6,728 nt of DNA from Candidatus Gastranaerophilales bacterium (GCA_905235825.1 CAJONH010000047.1:1-6728), one strand, 5' to 3'; positions 1 to 5,770 are shown, counted from the stretch's first letter. The notes: generated by a model from the letters alone, not told the origin. Translations and numbers: made by a program.

Positions 1-87
1 ATATTTTTAAAATATTTTTTGTCTAATTCTCCGAAATCCACACCGTTATTGAAATACGGAGTATATATTCATTGTAATAAAACTTAA
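1..87 (+). other. Possible 3' end of an upstream gene (uncertain)
   Basis: Frame 1 is open from the window edge to a TAA at 85-87 and would give a 28-residue tail ending in IHCNKT. The stretch around 28-61 is visibly less AT-rich than the leader after it, which fits old or real coding sequence. The opposite strand also has an open frame across 1-66, reading YFNNGVDFGELDKKYF, which looks at least as protein-like. That frame meets a TGA immediately upstream and has no convincing start, so it would have to be a gene remnant. The two readings cannot be separated from this window alone. A weak 5-bp inverted repeat (29-33 with 57-61) is also present. Confidence 0.22.
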
Positions 88-89
88 CA
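73..89 (+). promoter_or_regulatory. Upstream box copy 1, shared with gene 2
   Basis: TGTAATAAAACTTAACA lies 107 nt before the gene 1 start codon. A near copy differing by two C/T transitions lies at 2209-2225 before gene 2. Both copies are followed within a few bases by AGAAAATA (93-100 here). The function is unknown; a regulator site or a distal promoter element is inferred only from the paired occurrence. Confidence 0.35.
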
Positions 90-148
90 ATTAGAAAATA
101 GTTACATATTTAGTTTTGTAAAATTAGATAAAAAAACAGATAAACTTT

Positions 149-154
149 TATAGT
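149..154 (+). promoter_or_regulatory. Candidate -10 box for gene 1
   Basis: TATAGT matches the sigma-70 -10 consensus at 5 of 6 positions, within a TTTTATAG context that recurs before gene 2 (2273-2280). There is no good -35 at 16-18 nt; TTAGAT at 124-129 is 19 nt away and poor. In such AT-rich DNA this is only a candidate. Confidence 0.25.
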
Positions 155-162
155 AAAAAATT

Positions 163-180
163 GTTTATATATATGTAAAC
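163..180 (+). promoter_or_regulatory. 18-bp quasi-palindrome just before the gene 1 RBS
   Basis: GTTTATATATATGTAAAC is an inverted repeat in which 8 of 9 pairs are complementary and the ninth is T/G. It ends 3 nt before the ribosome binding site. It could be an operator, or its TATATA core could act as a -10 element. TGTAAAC (174-180) also occurs at 5703-5709 before gene 5. Low-complexity AT sequence makes chance palindromes common. Confidence 0.3.
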
Positions 181-183
181 AGT

Positions 184-190
184 GAAGGAT
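184..190 (+). promoter_or_regulatory. Ribosome binding site deciding the gene 1 start
   Basis: GAAGGAT sits 6 nt before ATG at 197 and overlaps the alternative in-frame GTG at 182-184. A GTG start would therefore leave this site inside the coding region, so ATG 197 is preferred. Confidence 0.7.
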
Positions 191-196
191 ATTGTC

Positions 197-2167
197 ATGA
201 ATTTTGAAGTTTTAAAAACGGATTTCAAATCCTATCTTGATGAGCAAAAAAAAATAAGCTCAGAAATCAGTGGTGAAGAAGAAAATAAATCATCCGAGAT
301 TGAAGATAGGGTGGAAAAAAGTGAATTTAGCCTGTTTGAATATGCAGACGAATTTAAAACATATTTAAACGAAAAAATACCGGACAGCAATAATGAAATA
401 AACGCTAAAAGTGTTGAAGATGTATCCAAAATGAAAATTTTAAATAACAATAAACCTTCCGAAGATAAAGGAAACAATGAGCATGTAATTCTGACAGCCG
501 ATGTTTTAGGTTTATCATCAGCAGACGAAGACAAAGGAACTGTAGAGAATACACAAACATCAGAAAAATCAGAAACTGATGATGTTTTTTCAAACGTATT
601 TAACGAACTGATAAAAGAAGATAAGTTCAAGAATGTTATTGATACTGATTCATCGGGAGAGATAGATGAAGAAGAATTAAAAGCATTTGCAGAAAAAATA
701 AAAGGGTTAGATGAAAATGAAAAAGATGTTTCCGTTAATGATTTATTAACGGCAGCAGAACAAATAAAAAATGATGTATTTAATGTACCTGACTCCGAAG
801 ATAAATTTACGGAAAAAGAAGTTGATGATATCAAAAGTGATATAAAAGATTCACAGCCGTCTTCATCGGACAGAGTTCCTTCAAGGAGTAATGTAGGCGG
901 AGTTTCAAATGCTTATGCAAACGGTTCATACGGCGGTAACACAATTCCAAAATCATACAATTCTTCTGTTTCAGCAAAAAATCCTGATAACATGTCTGAG
1001 GAAGAATTAAAAAAAGAACTTGAAAAAGCTAAAAATGAGCTTTCTTTAAAACAGAATACTTTGTCTGAAATAATAAATGAAACAGATTCAAAAATAAAAG
1101 GATTAAAAGACAATGTAGATAAGACCTATGATGCATATCAGGAAAAAGTAAAATCTGTAGATGTTGAAATGGCAAAACAGGTTGATGAACTTAATCAAAA
1201 AATTAATGCTAAACAAAATGATATAAATAAAAAAGATAATGATATTTCAAATAAAGAAAGCTCAGTTTCAAGTGTCGAAAGTGCATATAACAATGCGAAA
1301 TCTAGCAGAGAAAATTTAGAAGGTATTCTAAATGAATTAAAATCATCCGGAGCAAAAGACAAAAGCATAAATTCACAAGTTTCAGATGTTAAATCACAAC
1401 TGGAAGCTGCAAAAAAGGCTGAAAACAGTGCAAAAATCGCATTAGAAAACGAGAAAAAAGATTTAGAAAAACTTAAACAAGAACGAAAAGAGCTTGAACA
1501 AGGCGATAACGGTTTAAATAAATTAAAAGAACAAATGAGTAAACTTGAAGCCGAGATTGCTGCAAAGTATCCTGAAGTTAAGCAGGCTCAAGAAAACTGG
1601 GATAAAGCAAAAGAAACTTTAACGACAGAAAAAGCATCTGCTGTTGATAAAGCAAAATCAGATGTTTCAACGGCACAAAATCATGTTAATGATGTTCAAA
1701 AATCAATAACGGAATATAAAAATAATGAATCAACGGGGAAATATAATAATCAATACAATGAAGCGGCAGGTAAAAAACTTGCGGCAGCTGCTCATAATGT
1801 AAGAGGCACTGTTGGTTATTGTTTGGGCGGAGTTGCGGATTCACTTGAAAGTGTGTACGGTTATGGTTCTATGCCCGATATAATGTCAGCATATCAAGCA
1901 GCTGATATATTGGCTGCCGATACGGGGATAGGTGCTCATTTTAAAGAAGTTCAGGTAAAACGAGAAGATTTACCAAATCTTCCTGCGGGAGCCATAGTTG
2001 TTTGGGATAATAATGCAAATGGCGGCGGTTCAAATGTTTCTCCGGCAGGGAAAGTTCACGGACATATTTCAATTGCATTAGGCAACGGTCAGGAATCAAG
2101 CGACCATATTGCCAACCAAATTGTAAACAGAGATGCAACATTTAGAGTATTTTACCCTAAATCGTAA
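197..2167 (+). CDS. EF-hand / coiled-coil protein with C-terminal CHAP or NlpC/P60-like cysteine hydrolase domain
   Basis: The protein is 656 aa from ATG 197; an in-frame GTG at 182 is disfavoured because the Shine-Dalgarno lies between the two. Visible parts in order: a duplicated short amphipathic helix (3-16 and 47-59); an EF-hand loop DTDSSGEIDEEE at 149-160 with Asp1, Asp3, Ser5, Gly6, Ile8 and Glu12, followed by a degenerate second loop near 172-183; a Ser/Gly/Asn-rich linker (about 220-262); a long heptad-rich coiled coil (about 266-510); and a compact C-terminal domain (about 518-656). The last domain has GYCLGG with Cys542, LPAGAIVVWD, and HGHISIALGNG with His623, then ESSDH. This matches the Cys...His order of papain-fold peptidoglycan amidases and endopeptidases. 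Cys542 is the only cysteine in the protein. No signal peptide or membrane segment is visible, so the export route is unknown. The domain family is inferred by eye; cell-wall cleavage is likely but not shown. Confidence 0.8.
   Translation: MNFEVLKTDFKSYLDEQKKISSEISGEEENKSSEIEDRVEKSEFSLFEYADEFKTYLNEKIPDSNNEINAKSVEDVSKMKILNNNKPSEDKGNNEHVILTADVLGLSSADEDKGTVENTQTSEKSETDDVFSNVFNELIKEDKFKNVIDTDSSGEIDEEELKAFAEKIKGLDENEKDVSVNDLLTAAEQIKNDVFNVPDSEDKFTEKEVDDIKSDIKDSQPSSSDRVPSRSNVGGVSNAYANGSYGGNTIPKSYNSSVSAKNPDNMSEEELKKELEKAKNELSLKQNTLSEIINETDSKIKGLKDNVDKTYDAYQEKVKSVDVEMAKQVDELNQKINAKQNDINKKDNDISNKESSVSSVESAYNNAKSSRENLEGILNELKSSGAKDKSINSQVSDVKSQLEAAKKAENSAKIALENEKKDLEKLKQERKELEQGDNGLNKLKEQMSKLEAEIAAKYPEVKQAQENWDKAKETLTTEKASAVDKAKSDVSTAQNHVNDVQKSITEYKNNESTGKYNNQYNEAAGKKLAAAAHNVRGTVGYCLGGVADSLESVYGYGSMPDIMSAYQAADILAADTGIGAHFKEVQVKREDLPNLPAGAIVVWDNNANGGGSNVSPAGKVHGHISIALGNGQESSDHIANQIVNRDATFRVFYPKS
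203..373 (+). repeat. Duplicated N-terminal helix within gene 1
   Basis: The pattern Phe-Glu, five or four residues, Phe-Lys-x-Tyr-Leu-x-Glu occurs twice: residues 3-16 (203-244) and residues 47-59 (335-373). The copies read FKSYLDE and FKTYLNE at their cores. The DNA has diverged, so this is an old or functionally maintained repeat rather than a recent copy. Confidence 0.5.
246..254 (+). repeat. A9 homopolymer in gene 1 codons 17-20
   Basis: Nine consecutive A follow C245 (codons CAA AAA AAA ATA). Loss of one A would produce CAA AAA AAA TAA, an immediate stop at the tract, so this is a potential slippage switch. Runs of this length also occur by chance in AT-rich genomes. Confidence 0.45.
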
Positions 2168-2184
2168 AATATTAAAACAATTAA

Positions 2185-2205
2185 TAGAAACTTCTAATCT
2201 TTTTA
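2185..2205 (+). terminator. Weak possible terminator after gene 1
   Basis: A short inverted repeat TAGAAACTTCTA (2185-2196) is followed by a T-rich run (2200-2204). The stem is only 4-5 bp of mostly A-T pairs with almost no loop, so termination here would be inefficient. Read-through into gene 2 is plausible. Confidence 0.2.
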
Positions 2206-2208
2206 TTA

Positions 2209-2225
2209 TGTAACAAAATTTAACA
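2209..2225 (+). promoter_or_regulatory. Upstream box copy 2, shared with gene 1
   Basis: TGTAACAAAATTTAACA is identical to the box at 73-89 at 15 of 17 positions and is followed by AGAAAATA at 2234-2241. It lies 86 nt before the gene 2 start. No comparable copy was found before genes 3, 4 or 5. Confidence 0.35.
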
Positions 2226-2275
2226 TACAAACAAGAAAATATTAAAGTTTTTGGTTTAATAGCCGAATTAAGTTT

Positions 2276-2281
2276 TATAGC
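2276..2281 (+). promoter_or_regulatory. Candidate -10 box for gene 2
   Basis: TATAGC within TTTTATAG lies 30 nt before the start codon, the same TTTTATAG context seen before gene 1 (147-153). The best -35 nearby, TTGGTT at 2251-2256, is weak and 19 nt away. Confidence 0.22.
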
Positions 2282-2302
2282 GTGTTATGTAGAAAAAGAA
2301 AA

Positions 2303-2306
2303 GAGG
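2303..2306 (+). promoter_or_regulatory. Ribosome binding site for gene 2
   Basis: GAGG within AAAGAGG lies 5 nt before ATG 2312 and falls inside the longer GTG-initiated reading frame, which makes ATG 2312 the better start. Confidence 0.65.
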
Positions 2307-2311
2307 TAAAC

Positions 2312-3583
2312 ATGAGTAATAATGTCAATGGAAATCAGGAACTAAATCCGTCCCTGATAAACAGATACAAAGAAATGTACAATACTGCTTCGGGTAATAC
2401 TGAAGATATTAGTGATGAACAAATTAAGAGTATTTTTGAAAGTGATTTAAAAGACGGTAAAATTGACGGTATTGGACTTGATGATGATGATAAGCCTATA
2501 GAATTAGTAAAAGATTTTAAAGAAAAAGTTTCAAAAGAAGAAATTGATAAACTTACGGAGGATGTAGCAAAATTATCAGATGAAGTAAATTTGAGTACCG
2601 GTAGAATAATGCTGAGTACGGATAATGTTATGAATAATTCAAAAGAAGATAAATCATCCGAAAAAGCACAATTAATAAATGATTTAGCACAAGATATTAT
2701 AAATGGAGAAAAAGTTTTCTTCTTTAAAGGTGAAGACGGCAAATATACAAAAAATCCTAAATTTAAAGATTTAGATGATGAAACATATAATGCTGTTATG
2801 CAAAAAGTATCCGATATCAGATCTGAAAATGTATCTTCAGATGAAAAATTAGCAGAAAATTTTAGTTTAAACGAACAGCAGATTAAATTGGCTAAAGACA
2901 TTTATAACGGAACTATAAAAGGCTGGGGCTGGCAAAAAGAAGCAGATCATCCCTTTAATACAATGAGTGGTGATGACAGAAGAAAAATAAGGCGTGCTGC
3001 AGCTGCACTTATGCTGTATCGCAAGCCTGAAACGGATGCTAATGCAGGTAAGAATACTGATGTGCCGGCAGCGGATAATAAAACAGGAACACCTGAAAAA
3101 CCGGCAGAACAGAATAGCAATGCCTTGCTGCAAACAGATAATAAAACCAGTGGTGCAGGTACACCAAATAACGGTAATCAAACAGACGGAAATATAAATC
3201 AAACCAGAGCAAATGATAAAAGTACAAAATACGGTATTCAAGGATTTGACAAAATGACAAAAAAAGAAAAGAAAGAGGCACTTAAAGAAAGAAAAAATCA
3301 ACTTGAAGAGCAAATTAAAGCGGCAGAAGAAAAATTAAAGGCAAACCCTGATGACAGAGATACAATACTGTTGAAAGAAAAACTTGAGGATGATAAAGAG
3401 GCAGCTCACAAAGCATATAGAACACTTCAGCCATCACTTCTGAGTCAGGTTATGGGATTTGTAAGCCCTATTCTTGGATTGGCTAGCGGATTAGGCGGTA
3501 TATTCGGAATCTCTGATGGGGTAAAAGATGTACTTACTGCAGTATCCTCAACTTATAACAACGGTTCAAAATTAATAAAATAA
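2312..3583 (+). CDS. Cys-free acidic coiled-coil protein with Gly-rich hydrophobic C-terminus, function unknown
   Basis: I do not recognise this protein. It is 423 aa from ATG 2312, chosen because GAGG (2303-2306) lies 5 nt upstream; an in-frame GTG at 2282 would add ten residues containing the only Cys. Visible parts: an N-terminal helical region with an EF-hand-like acidic segment DLKDGKIDG (45-53) that lacks a proper last Glu; helical segments to about 235, including IYNGTIKGWGW (197-207) and a basic RRKIRRAAAALMLYRK (223-238); a Thr/Asn/Pro/Gly/Asp-rich linker (about 240-310); a charged coiled coil (about 316-370) broken at NPDD (345-348); and a hydrophobic segment (about 380-400) with GxxxG spacings at Gly389/Gly393 and Gly395/Gly399. 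There is no N-terminal signal peptide. It follows gene 1 by 144 nt on the same strand and shares its upstream box, so a common role is plausible. Membrane insertion or oligomerisation through the tail is inference. Confidence 0.75.
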   Translation: MSNNVNGNQELNPSLINRYKEMYNTASGNTEDISDEQIKSIFESDLKDGKIDGIGLDDDDKPIELVKDFKEKVSKEEIDKLTEDVAKLSDEVNLSTGRIMLSTDNVMNNSKEDKSSEKAQLINDLAQDIINGEKVFFFKGEDGKYTKNPKFKDLDDETYNAVMQKVSDIRSENVSSDEKLAENFSLNEQQIKLAKDIYNGTIKGWGWQKEADHPFNTMSGDDRRKIRRAAAALMLYRKPETDANAGKNTDVPAADNKTGTPEKPAEQNSNALLQTDNKTSGAGTPNNGNQTDGNINQTRANDKSTKYGIQGFDKMTKKEKKEALKERKNQLEEQIKAAEEKLKANPDDRDTILLKEKLEDDKEAAHKAYRTLQPSLLSQVMGFVSPILGLASGLGGIFGISDGVKDVLTAVSSTYNNGSKLIK

Positions 3584-3600
3584 TTTATATTTAATATAAT

Positions 3601-3646
3601 AAAAAGAACTGAATGCAAATCTTGAAATTCGGTTCTTTTTATTTTT
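3601..3646 (+). terminator. Intrinsic terminator of gene 2
   Basis: A 14-bp stem is formed by 3601-3614 and 3627-3640 with one G-T pair and a 12-nt loop, starting 17 nt after the gene 2 stop. The right arm ends in TTCTTTTT and continues ATTTTT, a U-rich tail. Its A-rich left arm means it could also work on the opposite strand, but no gene reads toward it from that side in this window. Confidence 0.8.
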
Positions 3647-3651
3647 ATAAT
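3622..3651 (+). promoter_or_regulatory. Candidate sigma-70 promoter for gene 3, overlapping the terminator
   Basis: TTGAAA (3622-3627) and TATAAT (3646-3651) are separated by 18 nt and match the vegetative consensus at 5/6 and 6/6. The predicted transcription start is near 3658, giving a leader of about 28 nt before ATG 3686. The -35 lies in the loop and first right-arm base of the gene 2 terminator. Confidence 0.55.
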
Positions 3652-3685
3652 ATTTTAGTTTGTATTTTATATTGAAAGTTTTTAA

Positions 3686-4447
3686 ATGAGTAATATAAAA
3701 AGAGCTGTTGTATTTGCGGGGTATAGTCCTGACGGCAGAATTTATAAAGATGTTTTTCCCTATTTAGAAGAACTTAGAAAATATTCCGAATATATTATTG
3801 CTGTTTATGATAATAAAAATATAGAGCAAACTGAACTTGAAAAATTAAAAATGTATGTAGATGAATATATTATCGACAGACATGGAGAATATGATTTTGG
3901 CTCTTATAAAAGAGGCTTTTTCAGATTAAAAGAAAAACAAATTTTAGATTCAACGGATAAACTTTTATTTTGTAATGATTCAATTATATATCAAGGTAAA
4001 AGTCTTGATTTATTCTTCAAACTTGAAACCGAAAAAGATTTTTACGGGTTGACCTCTTATAGAAAAGAAAAAACAGAAAATGATGTAAATTTTGATGATT
4101 TATTCCATATACAATCATATTTTTTATCAATTTCAAAAAATATATATAATAAAATATGGTTCAATGATTTTATATCATCTATAAAAAAAGAATTAGATAA
4201 AGATGATATAATAAACAGGTATGAAATCGGCATAAGCAGATTAATAGAAAAAAACGGATATAAAATAGACAGCTTTTATCCGACATTAAGTTGTGCAAGT
4301 GTAAATCCTTGTCTTTTTTTCTTATCAAAAACAAGCTGCTTTAGCTGGGGCGAAGAACAATTTATTTTTGATTTCTGTGAGGATGAAGAATTCTTTCTTT
4401 TTGAAAAAAGAAATGTTGCAGATTTATACACAATTAAAGAAGATTAA
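3686..4447 (+). CDS. RgpF-like (rhamnan synthesis F family) protein, probable glycosyltransferase
   Basis: The 253-aa product carries the landmarks I associate with the rhamnan synthesis protein F family (Pfam RgpF): an N-terminal Rossmann-like strand RAVVFAGYSPDG (6-17); RHGEYDFGSYKRGF (65-78) matching the family's N-x-G-x-DFG-x-YK pattern; LLFCNDSIIYQG (93-104) matching L-x-x-NDS; DFYGLTSYR (118-126); HIQSYFLSISKNI (141-153); and YEIGISRLIEKNGY (179-192). Known members act in rhamnose-containing surface polysaccharide synthesis in streptococci and elsewhere; the exact sugar here is unknown. It is much shorter than streptococcal RgpF and appears to be the conserved domain alone. It is cytoplasmic with no signal peptide or membrane span. 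The start has only a weak purine stretch (GAAAG) upstream. Its last 14 bp overlap the end of the convergent glycosyltransferase gene, which supports a shared role in surface glycan synthesis. Confidence 0.8.
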   Translation: MSNIKRAVVFAGYSPDGRIYKDVFPYLEELRKYSEYIIAVYDNKNIEQTELEKLKMYVDEYIIDRHGEYDFGSYKRGFFRLKEKQILDSTDKLLFCNDSIIYQGKSLDLFFKLETEKDFYGLTSYRKEKTENDVNFDDLFHIQSYFLSISKNIYNKIWFNDFISSIKKELDKDDIINRYEIGISRLIEKNGYKIDSFYPTLSCASVNPCLFFLSKTSCFSWGEEQFIFDFCEDEEFFLFEKRNVADLYTIKED

Positions 4448-5606
4448 AAATCTCAGATACTGTTTTATTTATATCATATTTTTCAATAATTGTTTTTCTT
4501 GCATTTTTTCTTATATCTTGTAATTTTTGCTGATTATCAATAATATATTCAATCTTTTCAAGCATTTCGTCAACATTATTAAAATCAAAAAGAAAACCGT
4601 TTTTGTTATCTTCTATAACTTCTTCCACGGGAGCTGTCTTTGAACCTAAAACAATACAACCAGTTGACATAGCTTCAAGCATTGAGGTCGAAAGTGTGTA
4701 AGGATATGTAAAATATATATGAACAGATGACATTTGTAAAAATTCCAGATACTCCTGCTTAGATAAGCATCTCAGATGAAAAAATCTTGTTTTATCAATA
4801 TTATATTTTTCATTCAAAAGTTTTTCATAAGTATAATTTTTTATTATTGAAGAATAGAAATACGTTTGGTAGTTATCAATGACTATAAAGGTAACATCTG
4901 TTCTCTTTTTTTGAAGTTTATCAGCCATTTTCATAAATTGAGGAAATCCGCTGTGCAAATCCATACTGTTTATAGTAAAAGTTACAATTTTTTCTTGCAT
5001 TTCAGATGCATTACCATCATTATTGTTTGGTTTATAAAAATTTGTATCTATCCCATCCGGTATAACATTTAACTTATGTTGAAATTCTTTAGGAAACTGC
5101 TGTTTTTGTCTTTCGGTCGGACAAATTCCTACATCACAGGATAACAGATTATGTAATAAAGGTGTATTCCAACATTGCATTATTGCCATTTCATTCTGTG
5201 TTTGTTTTTTATTAACGGAACCAAAATAATTATCAATAGTATAAAACCATTCAAAATATGAAATTAGAGGAATATCAGGAAAAAGATTTTTGATAAACAT
5301 TGAATTTCCCCATGAATTAGCAAATATTATATCCGGAACATATCCTTCTTTTTTCATCGAAATTAATTTTTCAAGAGCTGCTTGCCCTTGCATTATTGCC
5401 AAATAATAAGTTCTTAAATAATGATGTAAATTCATATTACAATGAATTCCATAATTATATATTTTGATGTTTTCAATACCTAAATTTAATTTTTGCTCAT
5501 TTTCATTTATTAAAAAAGCAATTTCACATTCGGGGTTTAAAGAGAGATATTTCATAATAGAAATAAATTTTTCTGGATATTTTATATCTAAAAATAAAAA
5601 TTTCAT
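4434..5606 (-). CDS. GT4-type glycosyltransferase (GT-B fold) with a family-4 group N-terminal domain
   Basis: The 390-aa product has two Rossmann halves. The N-terminal half (about 1-180) has PDIIFANSWGNSMFIKNLFP (91-110), ISYFEWFY (115-122), CDVGICPTERQKQQFP (157-172) and VIPDGIDT (181-188). These fit the Glyco_trans_4_3-type domain that precedes a Glycos_transf_1 domain. The C-terminal half (about 205-375) has SMLEAMSTGCIVLGS and APVEEVIEDNKNGFLFD, the nucleotide-sugar binding region. Family members transfer a sugar from an activated donor to a growing glycan at the cytoplasmic face of the membrane; donor and acceptor here are unknown. Oddities: the first Glu of the usual E-x7-E motif is Tyr303 (the second is Glu311), and the basic residues that normally bind the donor phosphates seem to be Asn213 and Ser219. 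The start is supported by AAGG with 9-nt spacing. It converges on the RgpF-like gene with a 14-bp overlap and diverges from gene 5. Confidence 0.87.
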   Translation of the reverse strand: MKFLFLDIKYPEKFISIMKYLSLNPECEIAFLINENEQKLNLGIENIKIYNYGIHCNMNLHHYLRTYYLAIMQGQAALEKLISMKKEGYVPDIIFANSWGNSMFIKNLFPDIPLISYFEWFYTIDNYFGSVNKKQTQNEMAIMQCWNTPLLHNLLSCDVGICPTERQKQQFPKEFQHKLNVIPDGIDTNFYKPNNNDGNASEMQEKIVTFTINSMDLHSGFPQFMKMADKLQKKRTDVTFIVIDNYQTYFYSSIIKNYTYEKLLNEKYNIDKTRFFHLRCLSKQEYLEFLQMSSVHIYFTYPYTLSTSMLEAMSTGCIVLGSKTAPVEEVIEDNKNGFLFDFNNVDEMLEKIEYIIDNQQKLQDIRKNARKTIIEKYDINKTVSEIFNLL

Positions 5607-5611
5607 AATAA

Positions 5612-5617
5612 GACCTT
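5612..5617 (-). promoter_or_regulatory. Ribosome binding site for the GT4 gene
   Basis: Read on the minus strand this is AAGGTC, whose AAGG core ends 7 bases plus the two trailing bases before ATG at 5606. It supports the annotated start. Confidence 0.6.
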
Positions 5618-5638
5618 AAATGAAAATTCACAGAAAGA

Positions 5639-5667
5639 ATTATAACACTATAATACAAACTTTTGAA
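5639..5667 (-). promoter_or_regulatory. Candidate promoter for the GT4 gene
   Basis: On the minus strand TTCAAA (5662-5667) and TATAAT (5639-5644) are 17 nt apart, matching the sigma-70 consensus at 4/6 and 6/6. Transcription would start near 5632, giving a leader of roughly 26 nt. The AT-rich background lowers confidence. Confidence 0.4.
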
Positions 5668-5705
5668 TAAAAAAGCATAATATTATCAGGTGTAAATTTG
5701 TGTGT

Positions 5706-5729
5706 AAACACTTATTGCTTTAAGTGTTT
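5706..5729. promoter_or_regulatory. Perfect 9-bp inverted repeat in the divergent intergenic region
   Basis: AAACACTTA (5706-5714) and TAAGTGTTT (5721-5729) are exact reverse complements with a 6-nt spacer. The right arm touches the candidate -35 of gene 5, and the left arm overlaps GTGTAAACAC (5702-5711). A dimeric-regulator operator is the most natural reading given its position between divergent genes. A weak hairpin terminator is less likely because the following T-run is interrupted. Confidence 0.45.
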
Positions 5730-5755
5730 GTTAATATTACAATCAAGGTTATATT
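5728..5755 (+). promoter_or_regulatory. Candidate promoter for gene 5
   Basis: TTGTTA (5728-5733) and TATATT (5750-5755) are 16 nt apart, matching the consensus at 4/6 and 5/6. The implied start near 5762 gives a leader of about 20 nt with the RBS in it. It abuts the inverted repeat at 5706-5729. Confidence 0.35.
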
Positions 5756-5770
5756 GTGTATCTGCTGTAT

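Noticed and set aside
182..196. GTG start for gene 1, five codons upstream of ATG 197
   Set aside because: The Shine-Dalgarno GAAGGAT (184-190) overlaps this GTG and is well spaced for ATG 197; no RBS precedes the GTG.
232..834. Minus-strand 200-codon open frame opposite gene 1
   Set aside because: Ser/Phe-rich shadow of the acidic coding strand with no family features.
2282..2311. GTG start for gene 2, ten codons upstream of ATG 2312
   Set aside because: GAGG at 2303-2306 is properly spaced for ATG 2312, and the extension overlaps the candidate -10 region and would add the only Cys.
3074..3166. Short repeated linker segments (DNKTGTP-like and DNKTSGAGTP-like) in gene 2
   Set aside because: Imperfect low-complexity linker sequence; not a defined repeat array or CRISPR.
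2335..3313. Minus-strand open frames opposite gene 2 (2335-2901 and 2867-3313)
   Set aside because: Their Ser/Phe/Leu/Cys-rich composition is what the complement of an AT-rich Lys/Glu/Asp-rich gene gives; no RBS or domain is seen.
4394..4413. 8-bp inverted repeat near the end of gene 3, tested as a minus-strand terminator for the GT4 gene
   Set aside because: It is made only of T/A-rich codons for FFLFEKR-type residues and has no U-tract after it on the minus strand.
4866..5072. Plus-strand 68-codon open frame inside the GT4 gene
   Set aside because: It lies fully antisense to recognised GT4 motifs and has no RBS or domain.
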